Source of the DNA: Blumeriella jaapii | Lineage: Eukaryota; Ascomycota; Leotiomycetes; Helotiales; Drepanopezizaceae | Length of the DNA stretch: 64,000 nt | Assembly (NCBI GenBank): GCA_009599575.1 | Contig: VWND01000001.1 | Span: 1,364,001 to 1,428,000 of the forward strand | Direction of reading: 5' to 3' | Part shown: one piece after another, positions 43,337 through 53,741 of the stretch | Numbering within the stretch: the first letter of the stretch is position 1 | Layout: each line of letters begins with the position of its first letter | The notes under the pieces: model-generated | The model's input: the letters and a program-made list of their open reading frames with translations, nothing else | Told to the model about the DNA's origin: nothing | Databases searched by the model: none | Program-made: the position numbers and the translations under genes

Positions 43337-44014
43337 TCATCTTGTGCGCTGGCGTACATCCCTTTCTGCTCCGAGGTCACCCCTCAGGGCCTCCGAGATA
43401 AGATTTCGTAACGCTTCTTGGCCTTGCTCTCCTTCAAAGTCTGGCTGCGCTGCTAATTCCTCGATTCTGCGTCTGAAGGCCGGGTCAACCACCTCTCCAG
43501 CATCTTCGGGCGCCATGGTTCCGAAATCCACCGAGATTCCTTCTGGGAGCGGTGGAGGTGGTAGTCGTTCTGAACCGTTAACAGTAGCAGCATCGGCAGA
43601 ACTTTTTCCATTACTGGGGTGACTCTCGAGCTCCTTCATTCGCAGGTATACCGCCACATCTGGATACTCCTCGTCGTCCGCTATTCTTTCCCTTGCGTTC
43701 TGACCCTCGGCTCCAACGACTTTGATATCGGCGTTCAATTCTTCAACCAGTACCTTCGCAGCATCAACGCTTTCAACAAAGAAGAGCGCCGTCTCCCCGT
43801 CCTCGTCCTTCAAGTCGACGTTGACGTGATATTTGTTGACGAGACACCGGAGCAGATCAAAGTGGCCATATGAGGCTGCGGCGTGGACGAGCGAGTAGCC
43901 GTGCTCATCTTGGGCGGAGGCAAGTGATGGATCTGCTTCGAGGAGTCGGAGAACGCGAGCGGGATTGTCTGAAGCTAGGACGAAGATATTATTTGGGCCT
44001 GGCATGGAATCCAT
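43337..44014 (-). CDS. Small ankyrin-repeat protein (Yar1-like?)
   Basis: 225 residues, intronless. There are two to three ankyrin repeats over residues ~20-100: DEHGYSLVHAAASYGHFDLL (consensus TALHxAA-type helix), then DLKDEDGETALFFVESVDAA, then a degenerate third. The C-terminal half is Pro-rich (RLPPPPLPEG) and charged. Size and architecture resemble yeast Yar1, the chaperone that shields ribosomal protein Rps3, but the similarity is not close enough to name it. Tail-to-tail with RPP40 (14 bp) and divergent from the tRNA ligase (371 bp). Confidence 0.85.
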   Translation of the reverse strand: MDSMPGPNNIFVLASDNPARVLRLLEADPSLASAQDEHGYSLVHAAASYGHFDLLRCLVNKYHVNVDLKDEDGETALFFVESVDAAKVLVEELNADIKVVGAEGQNARERIADDEEYPDVAVYLRMKELESHPSNGKSSADAATVNGSERLPPPPLPEGISVDFGTMAPEDAGEVVDPAFRRRIEELAAQPDFEGEQGQEALRNLISEALRGDLGAERDVRQRTR

Positions 44015-44385
44015 CTCGGACTCGAAGTGTAGGAGAGTGTGGTTTTCGGGGAGGAAGGAAAGCGGAAAAAAGAAAGGCTAGCCGCGCTATGCTGCCCCGC
44101 CACAAGGCTGAAAGATTGGGAATCTGGATTGCCTTATCGTTGCTATCAAAAATCGAACATTTGTGCTGTACAGTACAATACATCCTGAAAACCTCGATTA
44201 TTGTACAGAACCAGCCAAGGATTCAAGTTGCAGCTGTGACTAACAAAATCAAACCAATAACACCCACTACGTACCGTACTGCTAAAACCCCGATGCTGCA
44301 AACACGTCCCGAAGAGGCAACAACGGCGTGACTAACATTCAGACTCATTCCTTCACCGAAGCAAGAAGGGCGCTAGTGCATACAA
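44015..44385. promoter_or_regulatory. Divergent promoter region of the ankyrin gene and TRL1
   Basis: 371 bp. Contains a CTGTACAGTACAATAC element at about 44165-44180 and a CACCCACTACGTACCGTACTGC element. No gene. Confidence 0.4.
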
Positions 44386-47113
44386 TTGATGTCGCGACTG
44401 TTAAAACCAACGTTGACGGTTCCATCATCTCGACTCTTCAGCCTTCTTTCTTCCCCTTCTGTTCCTTCTACTTCCAAGCCCTTGACTGTCTTTCGGCCGG
44501 TCCCATCAGGCAACACCACTCGTGTCGTTGGGCAAAGACTTCTTGCAACGATGGCCGACCTGGGCAAAGTCCCCTACCAGGCACAAGACGTCGAGGAAAA
44601 CCAGGCCCTTCTTAGAAACCTTCAAAGCGGCCTCAAGAAAGACCCCAGAGCGGCCGGTAAGAAAAGCTACAGTTGCAAGAAAACCAGCTTCGAGGTCGTC
44701 CGCTCTCCCGACAAGCTTCTTGTTGACTCATGGCGCTTTCAAGACTGGGATTACAAGCGAAGTGACCTCCCGACCTACGCCCGTGGGCTCTTCACCGGCA
44801 CGAACGCAAAGGGTCAACCCGAGATATGTATCAGAGGCTATGACAAGTTCTTCAACACCGACGAAGTCCATGCTACCAGATGGCAAGCTATTCGGGACGC
44901 CACTAAAGGCCCATACGAGTTGAGTCTCAAAGAGAACGGCTGCATCATCTTCATTAGTGGTCTTCATGATGGCTCCCTACTTGTCTGTAGCAAGCATTCC
45001 ACCGGTCCCAGAAATGGCGAGGTCAGCCATGCTATGGCTGGTGAGAGATGGGTCGACAAACATCTTGCGTCAGTTGGCAAGACACGAGAGGCCCTTTCCA
45101 AGGAGCTACGAAGCAGAAACGCCACAGCTGTCTTCGAACTCTGTGACGATGAGTTTGAGGAGCACATTCTGGCTTACGACGAGAACGAAGCTGGACTGTA
45201 TCTCCACGGTCTCAATATCAACGTCCCGGAATTCATGACATATCCAGGCGAGCAGGTTCAGGCCTTTGCCGAGGATTGGGGCTTTAGAAAGACTGACTTC
45301 CTGGTCTACGATACTATTGATGATACCAAGACGTTCCTTGACGGAGTTGCCGAGACTGGTCATTACAATGGCAGAGATATTGAAGGCTTCGTCATTCGTT
45401 GCAAGGCCCGTCATGGCTCCGGTCGTTACATTGACTGGTTCTTCAAGTACAAGTTTGAAGAACCATATCTGATGTATCGCCAATGGCGCGAGTGCACGAA
45501 GGCTGTCATTAGTGGCAAGACACCTCGATACAAAAAACATGCCAGAATTACGGAGGAGTATCTGCTCTACGTTCGCAAGCGACTGTCAGAGGACTCGAGT
45601 CTCGGTGATGCTTATCAACAGAACCACGGCATTATCAAGTTGCGGAATGACTTTTTGAAGGAGAAAAATCTGAAAGGCTCGGATATCATTCGACAGGAGT
45701 ATGCTGAGCTTGGAGGTGCACCAGAGGACGTATCTGGAAACATCATCCTGGTACCCATAGCAACACTGGGCTGCGGCAAGACGACCATCGCCGTTGCCCT
45801 CACACACCTCTTCAACTGGGGACATGTACAGAACGACAACATCACTGGCAAAGGTCGGCCGCCTCGTTTCACGAAGGAAGTCTTGGGCCAGTTGCGGGAT
45901 ATACCAGTCGTCTTTGCGGATCGAAACAACGCGTCGAAGCATGAGCGTGAGCAGATCATTGGCGACGTCCACTTAACGCACCCCCATGTTCGGCTCGTGG
46001 CACTTAACTTCATCCATTCGCCGGACACCCTTAACAATATCAGATCAGTTACCCAAAGTAGAGTTCTTGCACGCGGCGACAACCATCAGACCATCCAAGC
46101 AGCTTCTGAGTCAAAGAAGGTCATTGGTATCATGGAAAGTTTCATCCACCGCTTCGAGCCTCTGAACTCGGAATCACGCCCAGACGATGGGTTTGACGCT
46201 GTTATCGATCTTGATCCCACTCTAGAGTCCCGCGAGAACTTGGAGACTGTTATTGGGCAACTGCACAACCTGTACCCAAAGCTCATTCCCGAGATGCCAT
46301 CTAGCGAAGATCTCGATGAGGCTATCAAGTACTCCCTCAGCGAGTATAAGCCTGAGATGAGACATGTCGTTGGGGGTAGTGGACCCAGGAATGGGCCAGG
46401 TAGCAGCAACAACAACAAGGCTCAGACGCAGAACCAGAATCAGAATCGGAACCAGAATCAGCCGAAGCAGAACAAGGTAAGTGCAACTGAGCCCTCTGAT
46501 ACTAACCGTCGCAGTCGCTGACCCTGCCAAGAAGCCGAAGCCTCTAGAATATGTTTCGGTAAACCTGCCCAATCCCCAGATCCTCGAGGCCCTCGAAAGC
46601 ACTTTCGCATCTGTCTCGACGACCAAGGCTCGGTTCTTCAGACAGCTCCAGCAGACGCACCGAGTCCAGTCTGAATTCCATGTCACTCTGATCCACCGTG
46701 CGTCTTCGAAGCAAAACCCAGAGCTTTGGCAAAAATACAGCGATCTCCATTCCCTCAATAGTGATCCATTGAGTACGGAGTCCAAGATGGGCACCTGCAA
46801 AGTCTTGTTAGAGAAGGTGAGACTCCTCTGCGGCGAACTCGTACGTTGTCTGTTAACTCGCTCTTAGGTCGTCTGGGATAATCGCATCATGGCCATCGTT
46901 GCGAGACTTGTTGATGAGGGTTGGGAGTGTACTAACCAAGTCGCCCACCTCACTGTTGGTACCAGAGGAAATGATGTCAAGCCGAAGGAGAGTAACGATC
47001 TTCTGAAGCAATGGATGGAGGTTGGCAGCGGCGATGCATCTGGTATCGGAGAAGCTGCCATCGGTGGTCGTCTAGTCCTTGAGGGTACTGTCAAGGGCAT
47101 TCTTTCACGTTAA
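44386..47113 (+). CDS. trl1: Fungal tRNA ligase (ligase-kinase-cyclic phosphodiesterase)
   Basis: Exons 44386-46476, 46532-46816 and 46868-47113; 873 residues. It heals and seals exons after Sen cleavage of pre-tRNA and of HAC1-type mRNA. N-terminal adenylyltransferase: nucleophile Lys182 in SLKENGCIIF, then EGFVIRCK and WFFKYKF. Central polynucleotide kinase: P-loop ATLGCGKTTIAVAL near residue 460. C-terminal cyclic phosphodiesterase: HVTLIHR and HLTVGT, the two HxT motifs. An Asn/Gln-rich linker precedes intron 1. The next in-frame ATG at 44551 (MADLGKVPYQ) has a good context and may be the cytosolic start; the extra 55 residues look like a mitochondrial presequence. Intron 1 has two competing acceptors. 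Confidence 0.92.
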
Positions 47114-47681
47114 AGCATTGGTCGGATGGGAGTCTGTATTTGATGGGAGCTGGCATTTTCAGAGAGCTCAAAAGTCATGGTCATCGACGGCGTGTGCGGT
47201 TATAGATTTTAGCGATGCTCTCTCTACACGGTGGAATAGACACCGAAATGAACCATCATAAAGTGACACAAGCAGTGAGCAACGGCCTTCTCGGTACACA
47301 TGCGAGAGTCTCCTTAGCAATGCTCAGAGGACGAGTCCCCCTTCAATAGCCTCGAGGATAGACAGCCCCGAAAGGCGCAAGTGACGGGGAATAGCAAGAG
47401 CTTGAGCCAGAAGTGGGACGTATCAAGACGAGAAGCTGTCACATATTTTCCATGAACCACTTTAAGATACAGGTACTTCTTACTTACACAACACACGAGT
47501 ACGAAATGCCATGGATCAACACATCGCCTGCTCTGTTCCCACGGATCACCGTTCTCGCAATACAAGCGTAACTCATCTGCGCCAGAGAAAAAAAGGTGCC
47601 CCCAACGCCGCAGCCATGCAGTTCCAACGCTCAATCAATCCCCATCTCAACACGACTCCAACGACAACCACATCCACGCCC
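47114..47681. other. Convergent intergenic region, no gene seen
   Basis: 568 bp between the tRNA ligase and the GPI-protein stop codons. Nothing recognisable. Confidence 0.45.
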
Positions 47682-48521
47682 TCAGAGAAGCTGCCCAGCG
47701 AGGCCCAATCCCAGGCCCGCCACGACCGCATAGCACGCCGCAGCCGTCTGCCTCGGCGCGGCGTTCCCCGTGCCCGCGCCCGTCCCAAACTGGGCACAGT
47801 TCGTGCTCACGATGTTGTAGCAGCCGGCCGCGCTCAAGCTGCTGCAGATGCTCGTCGCGCTCGCGGGGCCCAGGTTCAGCGGCGTCGCCGTCGCCGTCGC
47901 CGTGACGCCCCCGTTCGGCGCCACGATCGTCACGCCGAAGCCGCCATTCCCGGCTCCCATGCCACTCCCGTCGAGGGCGGCCGTGCAGGCGGCGTAGTTC
48001 GTCTGGCACGCCTGGTACGCCGCGTTGCACGCCGCGCTGTTTGCGTACGTGGTCGCGATGTACGGGAATGGGAAGTAGGCGTTCGCCACGTACGAGACCG
48101 GGCCCGCGTACGCGGCTCGCGTCGTGCTTGTCGTCGTCGCCGTCACCGTCGTGGGGGCTCCGAAGACCGGCGCCGGCGTCGTCGTCGGTGCGGCCGTGCC
48201 GCCCAGAACAGCCCCTCCGCCCGCCTCCAGCGAGCCCGTACATCGCGCGCCTGTGGGACAGCAGGCTATGTTGTGCGCTCTGTCGGTGGTGCAGAAGGAG
48301 CCCGCGGTGCAGCAGGCGCCGCCATAGGAGTCTTTGTAGGTGGCGCAGGAGTTGAAGTTGATGGGACAGTTGCCGTCTCGTTTGAGGAGCTCATGGTGAG
48401 GGCGGGAAGAGAGGGACTCGTTTGTCGAGAGCACGGAGTAGGGCTCGTCGAAGGGGGTGAGGTCGAGGGCGGAGATCGGGAGGAGGAGGAATGGTATGAG
48501 AAGGGAGCTGCTGGACCGCAT
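47682..48521 (-). CDS. Secreted cysteine-rich GPI-anchored cell-wall/membrane protein
   Basis: 279 residues, intronless and strongly GC-biased. A signal peptide covers about residues 1-18 (MRSSSSLLIPFLLLPISA). A compact Cys block at ~51-95 has the pattern NCPINFNSC, ACC, FC, ACC, RC, which looks disulphide-bonded. It is followed by a Thr/Ala/Pro/Gly-rich stalk suited to O-mannosylation. More cysteines occur in AACNAAYQACQTNYAAC. The C-terminus is hydrophobic (AVVAGLGLGLAGQLL), as in GPI-attachment signals. Widely distributed in filamentous ascomycetes; no enzyme domain. Likely a wall or surface structural protein; its role is not known. Confidence 0.85.
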   Translation of the reverse strand: MRSSSSLLIPFLLLPISALDLTPFDEPYSVLSTNESLSSRPHHELLKRDGNCPINFNSCATYKDSYGGACCTAGSFCTTDRAHNIACCPTGARCTGSLEAGGGAVLGGTAAPTTTPAPVFGAPTTVTATTTSTTRAAYAGPVSYVANAYFPFPYIATTYANSAACNAAYQACQTNYAACTAALDGSGMGAGNGGFGVTIVAPNGGVTATATATPLNLGPASATSICSSLSAAGCYNIVSTNCAQFGTGAGTGNAAPRQTAAACYAVVAGLGLGLAGQLL

Positions 48522-49566
48522 TCTGATAGAGCCCAGGGTTTCGCAGGAATGCAGCAGTACTTTACTTGGATGCGACGGATATATCTAGGCGAGAGATAGC
48601 TGGGTTCAAGAGTTTTTTGGCAGGATCAGATCCAAATGTATTCCCTGACGCTTGCTGGATGGATCAATTGGCCTAAAATCGAGATTCTACCATGTTGTTT
48701 ACTTTCTTTTTTTTGGCAAGGGTGCGCCTGGGTGGCATGGCAACGCAGAGCTTAGTGTGAATGAAGCACTACAGAACCACAAGTTCAGATACAACCCGTA
48801 CGTCTGAGAATACAACTTCTTTTTCCATGGAACCACCAAGCCGTTGAGAGTGGTGCTCAGTTCGACCGGATGCTCCCGTTGAATCCCGATCTCGGTGAAG
48901 CTCAGCTACAACCATGTAAGGAAGAATTCAGCGATAGCAATTGCTTGGGACAAGTCGACTCTACTCTCAAAAAAACCCATTCGGCTTTTACATATCCGGG
49001 GAAGCTGGAGAAGGATGTAAGGTAGCAGTAAGTATCAGTAGAGCAAGAAGAATCCTCTACGAAGCGTGGGGAGCTGCCGCTGTAACCGCAGTATTGTGCT
49101 CAACAATCGTTGCATATATCTCGTGCGATCTTAGAGTGCGAAAAGACGAGACGCGTCAAACGTACGAGCCACAGCACCGAAATACGGGAAAAGAGCAATT
49201 GATTCTTTAGACTTGTCCTCTAGCTACTATCGTCGTATTGATCTCCCCATCTCCAGATGCCAACGGCGAATGTAGCAGATGCCTTGCTCCTGGTGCCATA
49301 TTGTAGTCATACACACAATCCTGATGATCTCTCCATCTCCAGATGCCAACGGCGAATGTAGAAGATGCCTTGCTCCTGGCGCCATATCGTAGTCATACAC
49401 ACACACGCGATCCTGGTGAATTCTCCCATATCCATGCACCATGCACTATGCCCAGAAAACACCCAACACAAACGGCTGATGTAGAGCAAGTAGTCCCTTT
49501 CTCCTGTCGCCCAAGTAGATGCTCCTCGAACGCCGTCGTCTCGGCCTCACTCTTGGTGACTGCGAC
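48522..49566. other. Intergenic with an 86-bp tandem duplication
   Basis: Promoter of the GPI protein at the left and 3' flank of the FtsJ-like gene at the right. No gene seen. Confidence 0.45.
49241..49414. repeat. Tandem direct repeat, 86-bp unit, two copies
   Basis: The segment from CTCCAGATGCCAACGGCG (49251) recurs 86 bp later (49337) with few changes. Both copies contain GATGCCTTGCTCCTGG and AGTCATACACACA. A recent local duplication in non-coding sequence. Confidence 0.85.
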
Positions 49567-51617
49567 TCACAAGGTAAAGACCTCGCCACGTCGTCTTCGG
49601 CGAACGTTATTGAAACAATCCAAGTAGATGTTCGAGTCGCTTCCGGTAGGTCGGCCTCTCCCACTCAGACAGTAGCCACGACCGCCATCGTCCGCGTCCG
49701 GGAAAGCCTGCTTGACCACATCTGACATGCTGAGTCTCTTCGCCTCCTGCTTTTTCTTGTCCTTGGCCTCCTGTTCGGCGGGGGTGATCCAGCTAGAAGT
49801 ATCGGTGCCGTGCGATTGGCGGTATTCGCGGTACTCGCCAGCGGTCATGTTCGGCTTCCATTCCATCGGCTTCAGAGGCTTGGGTTTGCGGACCGGCTTC
49901 TTGTAGGGGACATGACCGGGCTGCAAGGTGACATCTCTGAGCTTGCGATCCCACATCTCCTCGAACGACGACTTGTCGACATCCGCCGGATCACGTCCAG
50001 CGCACTCGTACATGAAGGCCTTGTTATCCGGGGTCAGATGGTACTTCTCGGCCGTGGTAGCACCATCAGCGTGTAGCTTTGCCATCGCGTCCGCCTGAAG
50101 CTTCCAGATGTCCTTGCCCAGAAAGGCCAGGCGGCCGCCGAACTCGTCGAGGACTTGGTGAACTAATTTGATGGGTGGTTGTGGCTGATCTGCACCGACT
50201 TGCTTGGGTCCTCCATAGGTCGCGCGGAGATAGTCGCTTGTCCATATGTCAACGGCAGCGTGACAAGCCTCGCTTCGGATGTCCACTTTGGTGGCGATCA
50301 GATAGAAAGACGACCGGGCTTGGTCCTTTCGCTCTGGCTTGAAGGTTCTCACCGTGGCAAACTTCTCCATCAGATACCTGTCCGGCCGATTAGACTCACT
50401 CGTAGGAGCAGGTAGGGAAACTGTCTTACATGATGTACAGCGATGCCCAGTCATGGATCTTGTCCAAAAGAATGACTAGTGTGCCCTTCCCGTCTCTGCG
50501 TAGGCGAAAGATTCCGAGAATCAATTGCGATGTAATCAGACTACACAGAGAGTATTAGCCAACTGCCAGAGCAGAGAAGTGCCAACCGAGAAGCGGCATA
50601 ACCAGAGGCAATGGGCGCTGGACCTCGAGATTCATGCAAAGTCTGTGAAACGACGAAAGAACATTTGACTTACCGAATGTTTGCAAAATCCTCTCGGTAA
50701 TGTGCATACTCCACCCGCAATAAATCACGGGGGACGACTGGAGGAGGCAAGCCGCCGCAAATGACAAGATCCATTTGGAACTGGGCGAATGGTGTCATGT
50801 CAAGGAAACTGCCACTGTAGGGATGATGCTCTGGAGGAGGGATACCACCAATCTCCACCGCAAGCATAGTAACGTCTAAAAATTCGATGCCAACCAGATC
50901 ATTCCTCTTCATCAGAACTTCATGCCCACCAAGCTCGGATGGCTGCGCGATAGCGAACATCTTCGCCCTAGGGTTGTGACCTTTGATGTAATAAGAAAAA
51001 CCCCCCGGGCCCATGCAGAGATCAAGGACTTTGGGCTGAAAACCTGCGGGACCACGGAGCTCGAGGACACCGGTTCTTTCGTTGATCTGGCGAGCAATCG
51101 ATCTCTGCATTGTGAAGACTGATTCCGTATCTCCTACGAATAATTCATCACCAAGATGAGTGTTGGCCCATCGCTAAAAAAAAGGTCAGTTTTGTCACAC
51201 AGGTAAGTGAAAAGCATAGAGTAGATGTACCTGATATCGATAGGAAGCATATCGGACAAACTCGGGCTCATGCTGCATCAGAAACTTCATAAAGACACGG
51301 GAAGCCGTATCAAGACTGGCATCGAGAAATGATGCGATCGTGTAAAGAGTTCCAAGGCGTTGCTGCAGTGGATCTCTGCCTTCCGAATCAAGTTCGGCAT
51401 CATCAAGGTCCATTGAGTTGAAATATCGATCAAAGAGAGTAGCAGGCTTCTCTAGCTTCTCTGACTCCGCTGAGTCCTCTGACGGGGTGTGTGCGCCATC
51501 TCCGTTGAAATCCGTGGACTCGGAATATGTTTCAAAGGATTCTGGGTACACGGTATTGATGCCGGCTTCGTGGAGATCCAAGGACTCAAGATATTGGTGA
51601 ACCAATGACGTATCCAT
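49567..51617 (-). CDS. FtsJ/RrmJ-like SAM-dependent methyltransferase, fungal
   Basis: Exons 51617-51231, 51173-50674, 50540-50430 and 50377-49567; 602 residues. An N-terminal ~130-residue acidic region precedes the methyltransferase. Motif I is VLDLCMGPGGFSYYI; an acidic strand ends FQMDLVICGGLPPP (motif IV position; the usual D-L-V-x-S/C-D lacks its second Asp). LVILLDKIHDW and FKPERKDQARSSFYLIA fit the FtsJ C-terminal strands with the catalytic-type Lys. The last ~200 residues are basic and Pro/Lys-rich (KKPVRKPKPLKPMEWKP). FtsJ enzymes 2'-O-methylate RNA; the target is unknown. Confidence 0.82.
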
Positions 51618-53741
51618 GATGACTTTGTGTTGTGCTTTTCGTTAAACCCAAGGTGATCTGAGAGCCTACTCAACACATTAGTGCTTGAGATAGAAAGACC
51701 AAGATATGTATATGCATACTCGCTCAATTCGGTTATCAAGCTGATTGATTTCTGAGATTCAGCGCAACAACTCTCACAAACGCGCGATCGCGGAGGTACG
51801 AGAACACGCTTTCTGTTGTGGAGTAGACAATCAGTATAAGGCATAGAAGAAGAAGGAAGTTACAGTCGCAGACTTGCCTGGAGATTTGCACGGCTTGAAG
51901 GTGCTAGGTCGCGTGCGCGTCCAAAGACGAGTGCGAAGATCTGTGCGGGAGTACTACCACAAGAACACTGTGGTGGTACTGTTATTGGCAGTGGACTTGT
52001 GGGTAAGTAGTTAGCAAGGGTCGCAGATGCAAGGGAACAAACATGAGAGAACAGTTGGCGACGTACCTTTCAAGGTCAGAAGACTTGTAGTGACAAAGCG
52101 TGCGCGCAAAGCTGAGCGCGTCAATCTTCGCGTCAATCTTCGCGCGGGGAAGTTGACAGTACAGAAAATGTACTGGAGAAGGTACTACAGAAGAGTACTG
52201 AAGGGTTGCGTACGGAAGAGAGTAGAGGAGGTAGGGGATAGCGGAGGAGGTAGGGGATAGCGGAGGAGAACTTTTCAAATGCACGCTAGAAAATCACGGT
52301 TGTGGGGCACGTGCACAAAGACAACAAGAGGGGAAGGAAGGGAAAGGAAGAGTCTGTCGCTTTCGAAAAGCTCTTCCAAATAGAATCAAAGGGCGGCAGA
52401 CTATATCATCGAAGTCGTCGAGATATGTGAAAATTGGTGGTGTTTTGGTCGAAGCGAGATCTTACCGTCGAAGCGAGCCTTTACCAAGCGTCGAAGCGAG
52501 AAAAGTCTTTGTGCAAAAGAGAAAAGATAATAGAAGGATCTGCCGCCATCGAAAAACAATTTATAGTTAAATCAAAAAGTGGTCAACGCATTACAGCACT
52601 GAAGTCATCGAGATACACAAAAGATGGTAGTGCTTTGATCGAAGCGAGCTCTCGCCAACTCGAAGCGAAAATAAACAACAGCCGACCCACATCCCGGCTC
52701 AGTGCGCTCCATTACGCCTTGACATATCTATCCCAGCAAAAGATACACATAATGCAAGCTTGTTTCCAAGAGGCGGTAGTGCAAGTATTGCTAAAAGATC
52801 AGGGACCGACCTATTTTCCACAGATGCTAGGCTTGCAAGCACACTTGGAATCAAAAGGGCGCGATTGCGACCCCCAAAATCAGGATTTACCCCATTTAAG
52901 GTAAGATATTAAGTTGGTGTAGGAAAAGGCTTTCCAGGTCACTTGGCAAAAGCATAATCACAGCTCCGTAATCAACAGTATGATAGAAAGGTTTCGCCCA
53001 GCTTTGCCGGATAAAGGGTGGTCTACGATCCCCTAATTAAAAGGAAGCGAGCACATGAGAGCACAACTAATTCCATACACATGGCATTAAAATGCATTAT
53101 AAAGCAATCACACCTTCTGTCGAAACGCTTTTATAATATGCTGGCTTCATTTTTGCTTGCTAATTGTACAGTCCAGCAATTTTCCGGAGCTCTTTCATTA
53201 TCTAACACAAAGCAGCTACGCATCTAAGGTGCTTGCAAAGTTCAAGAAAGATGCAGTTTTGTTTTAATTTTGAGAAAACTCCCATTGATCACATGGAAGC
53301 CAATTCAGCGACGCTAATTGAGCGACGAAATAGCATTACGCCTTGGTGCCTGGACTTTTTTTTTCGGCGGAACAGACGAGGCTATGCAAGAAAATCAACA
53401 AGGCAAGCAAACAAGAATGAATGAAAAGCAATTGACGTCCACACCCTCCTTGAAAGAGAGTAGACCAGATCGAAGATACCATAAGATCTCCAACCTTCCG
53501 TGAGCTCCTAACAAACGCCGTGATACCATCAAACAAAACTCGTAGATCAATCATTGTCGAGAGGGTGCCCAAATAACAAACCACCACTAAAAAGCAGGGA
53601 GCCTGAGCGACAGTTGGTATACCATACCGCTAGAAGATGGCTATCCTGAGCGGGTAGCTGGAGGGATCTATGTGGGCGATTCCAGATGTCAGGAAAGAAC
53701 ATCGTCGAAATCATTCAGCAAGCCGAGAAGGTCAAATTTGA
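51618..53741. other. Gene-poor 2.1 kb with a diverged direct repeat
   Basis: No supportable gene. A 156-codon frame at 52434-52904 runs through the direct repeat and is probably spurious. 53000-53600 is AT-rich and may be an old decayed element, but nothing can be named. Confidence 0.45.
52350..52668. repeat. Diverged direct repeat (190-bp offset) carrying TCGAAGCGA motifs
   Basis: Copy 1 at ~52350-52480 and copy 2 at ~52540-52668 share GAAGTCRTCGAGATA, then GGTRGTGYTTTGRTCGAAGCGAG. The 9-mer TCGAAGCGA occurs five times in the interval (also once between the copies). Origin unknown. Confidence 0.75.

Noticed and set aside
47511..48599. 362-codon Arg-rich plus-strand frame
   Set aside because: Antisense shadow of the GC-rich GPI-protein gene; biased composition and no domain.
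52434..52904. 156-codon plus-strand frame
   Set aside because: It reads through the diverged direct repeat; no similarity recognised and the flanks are AT-rich decay.
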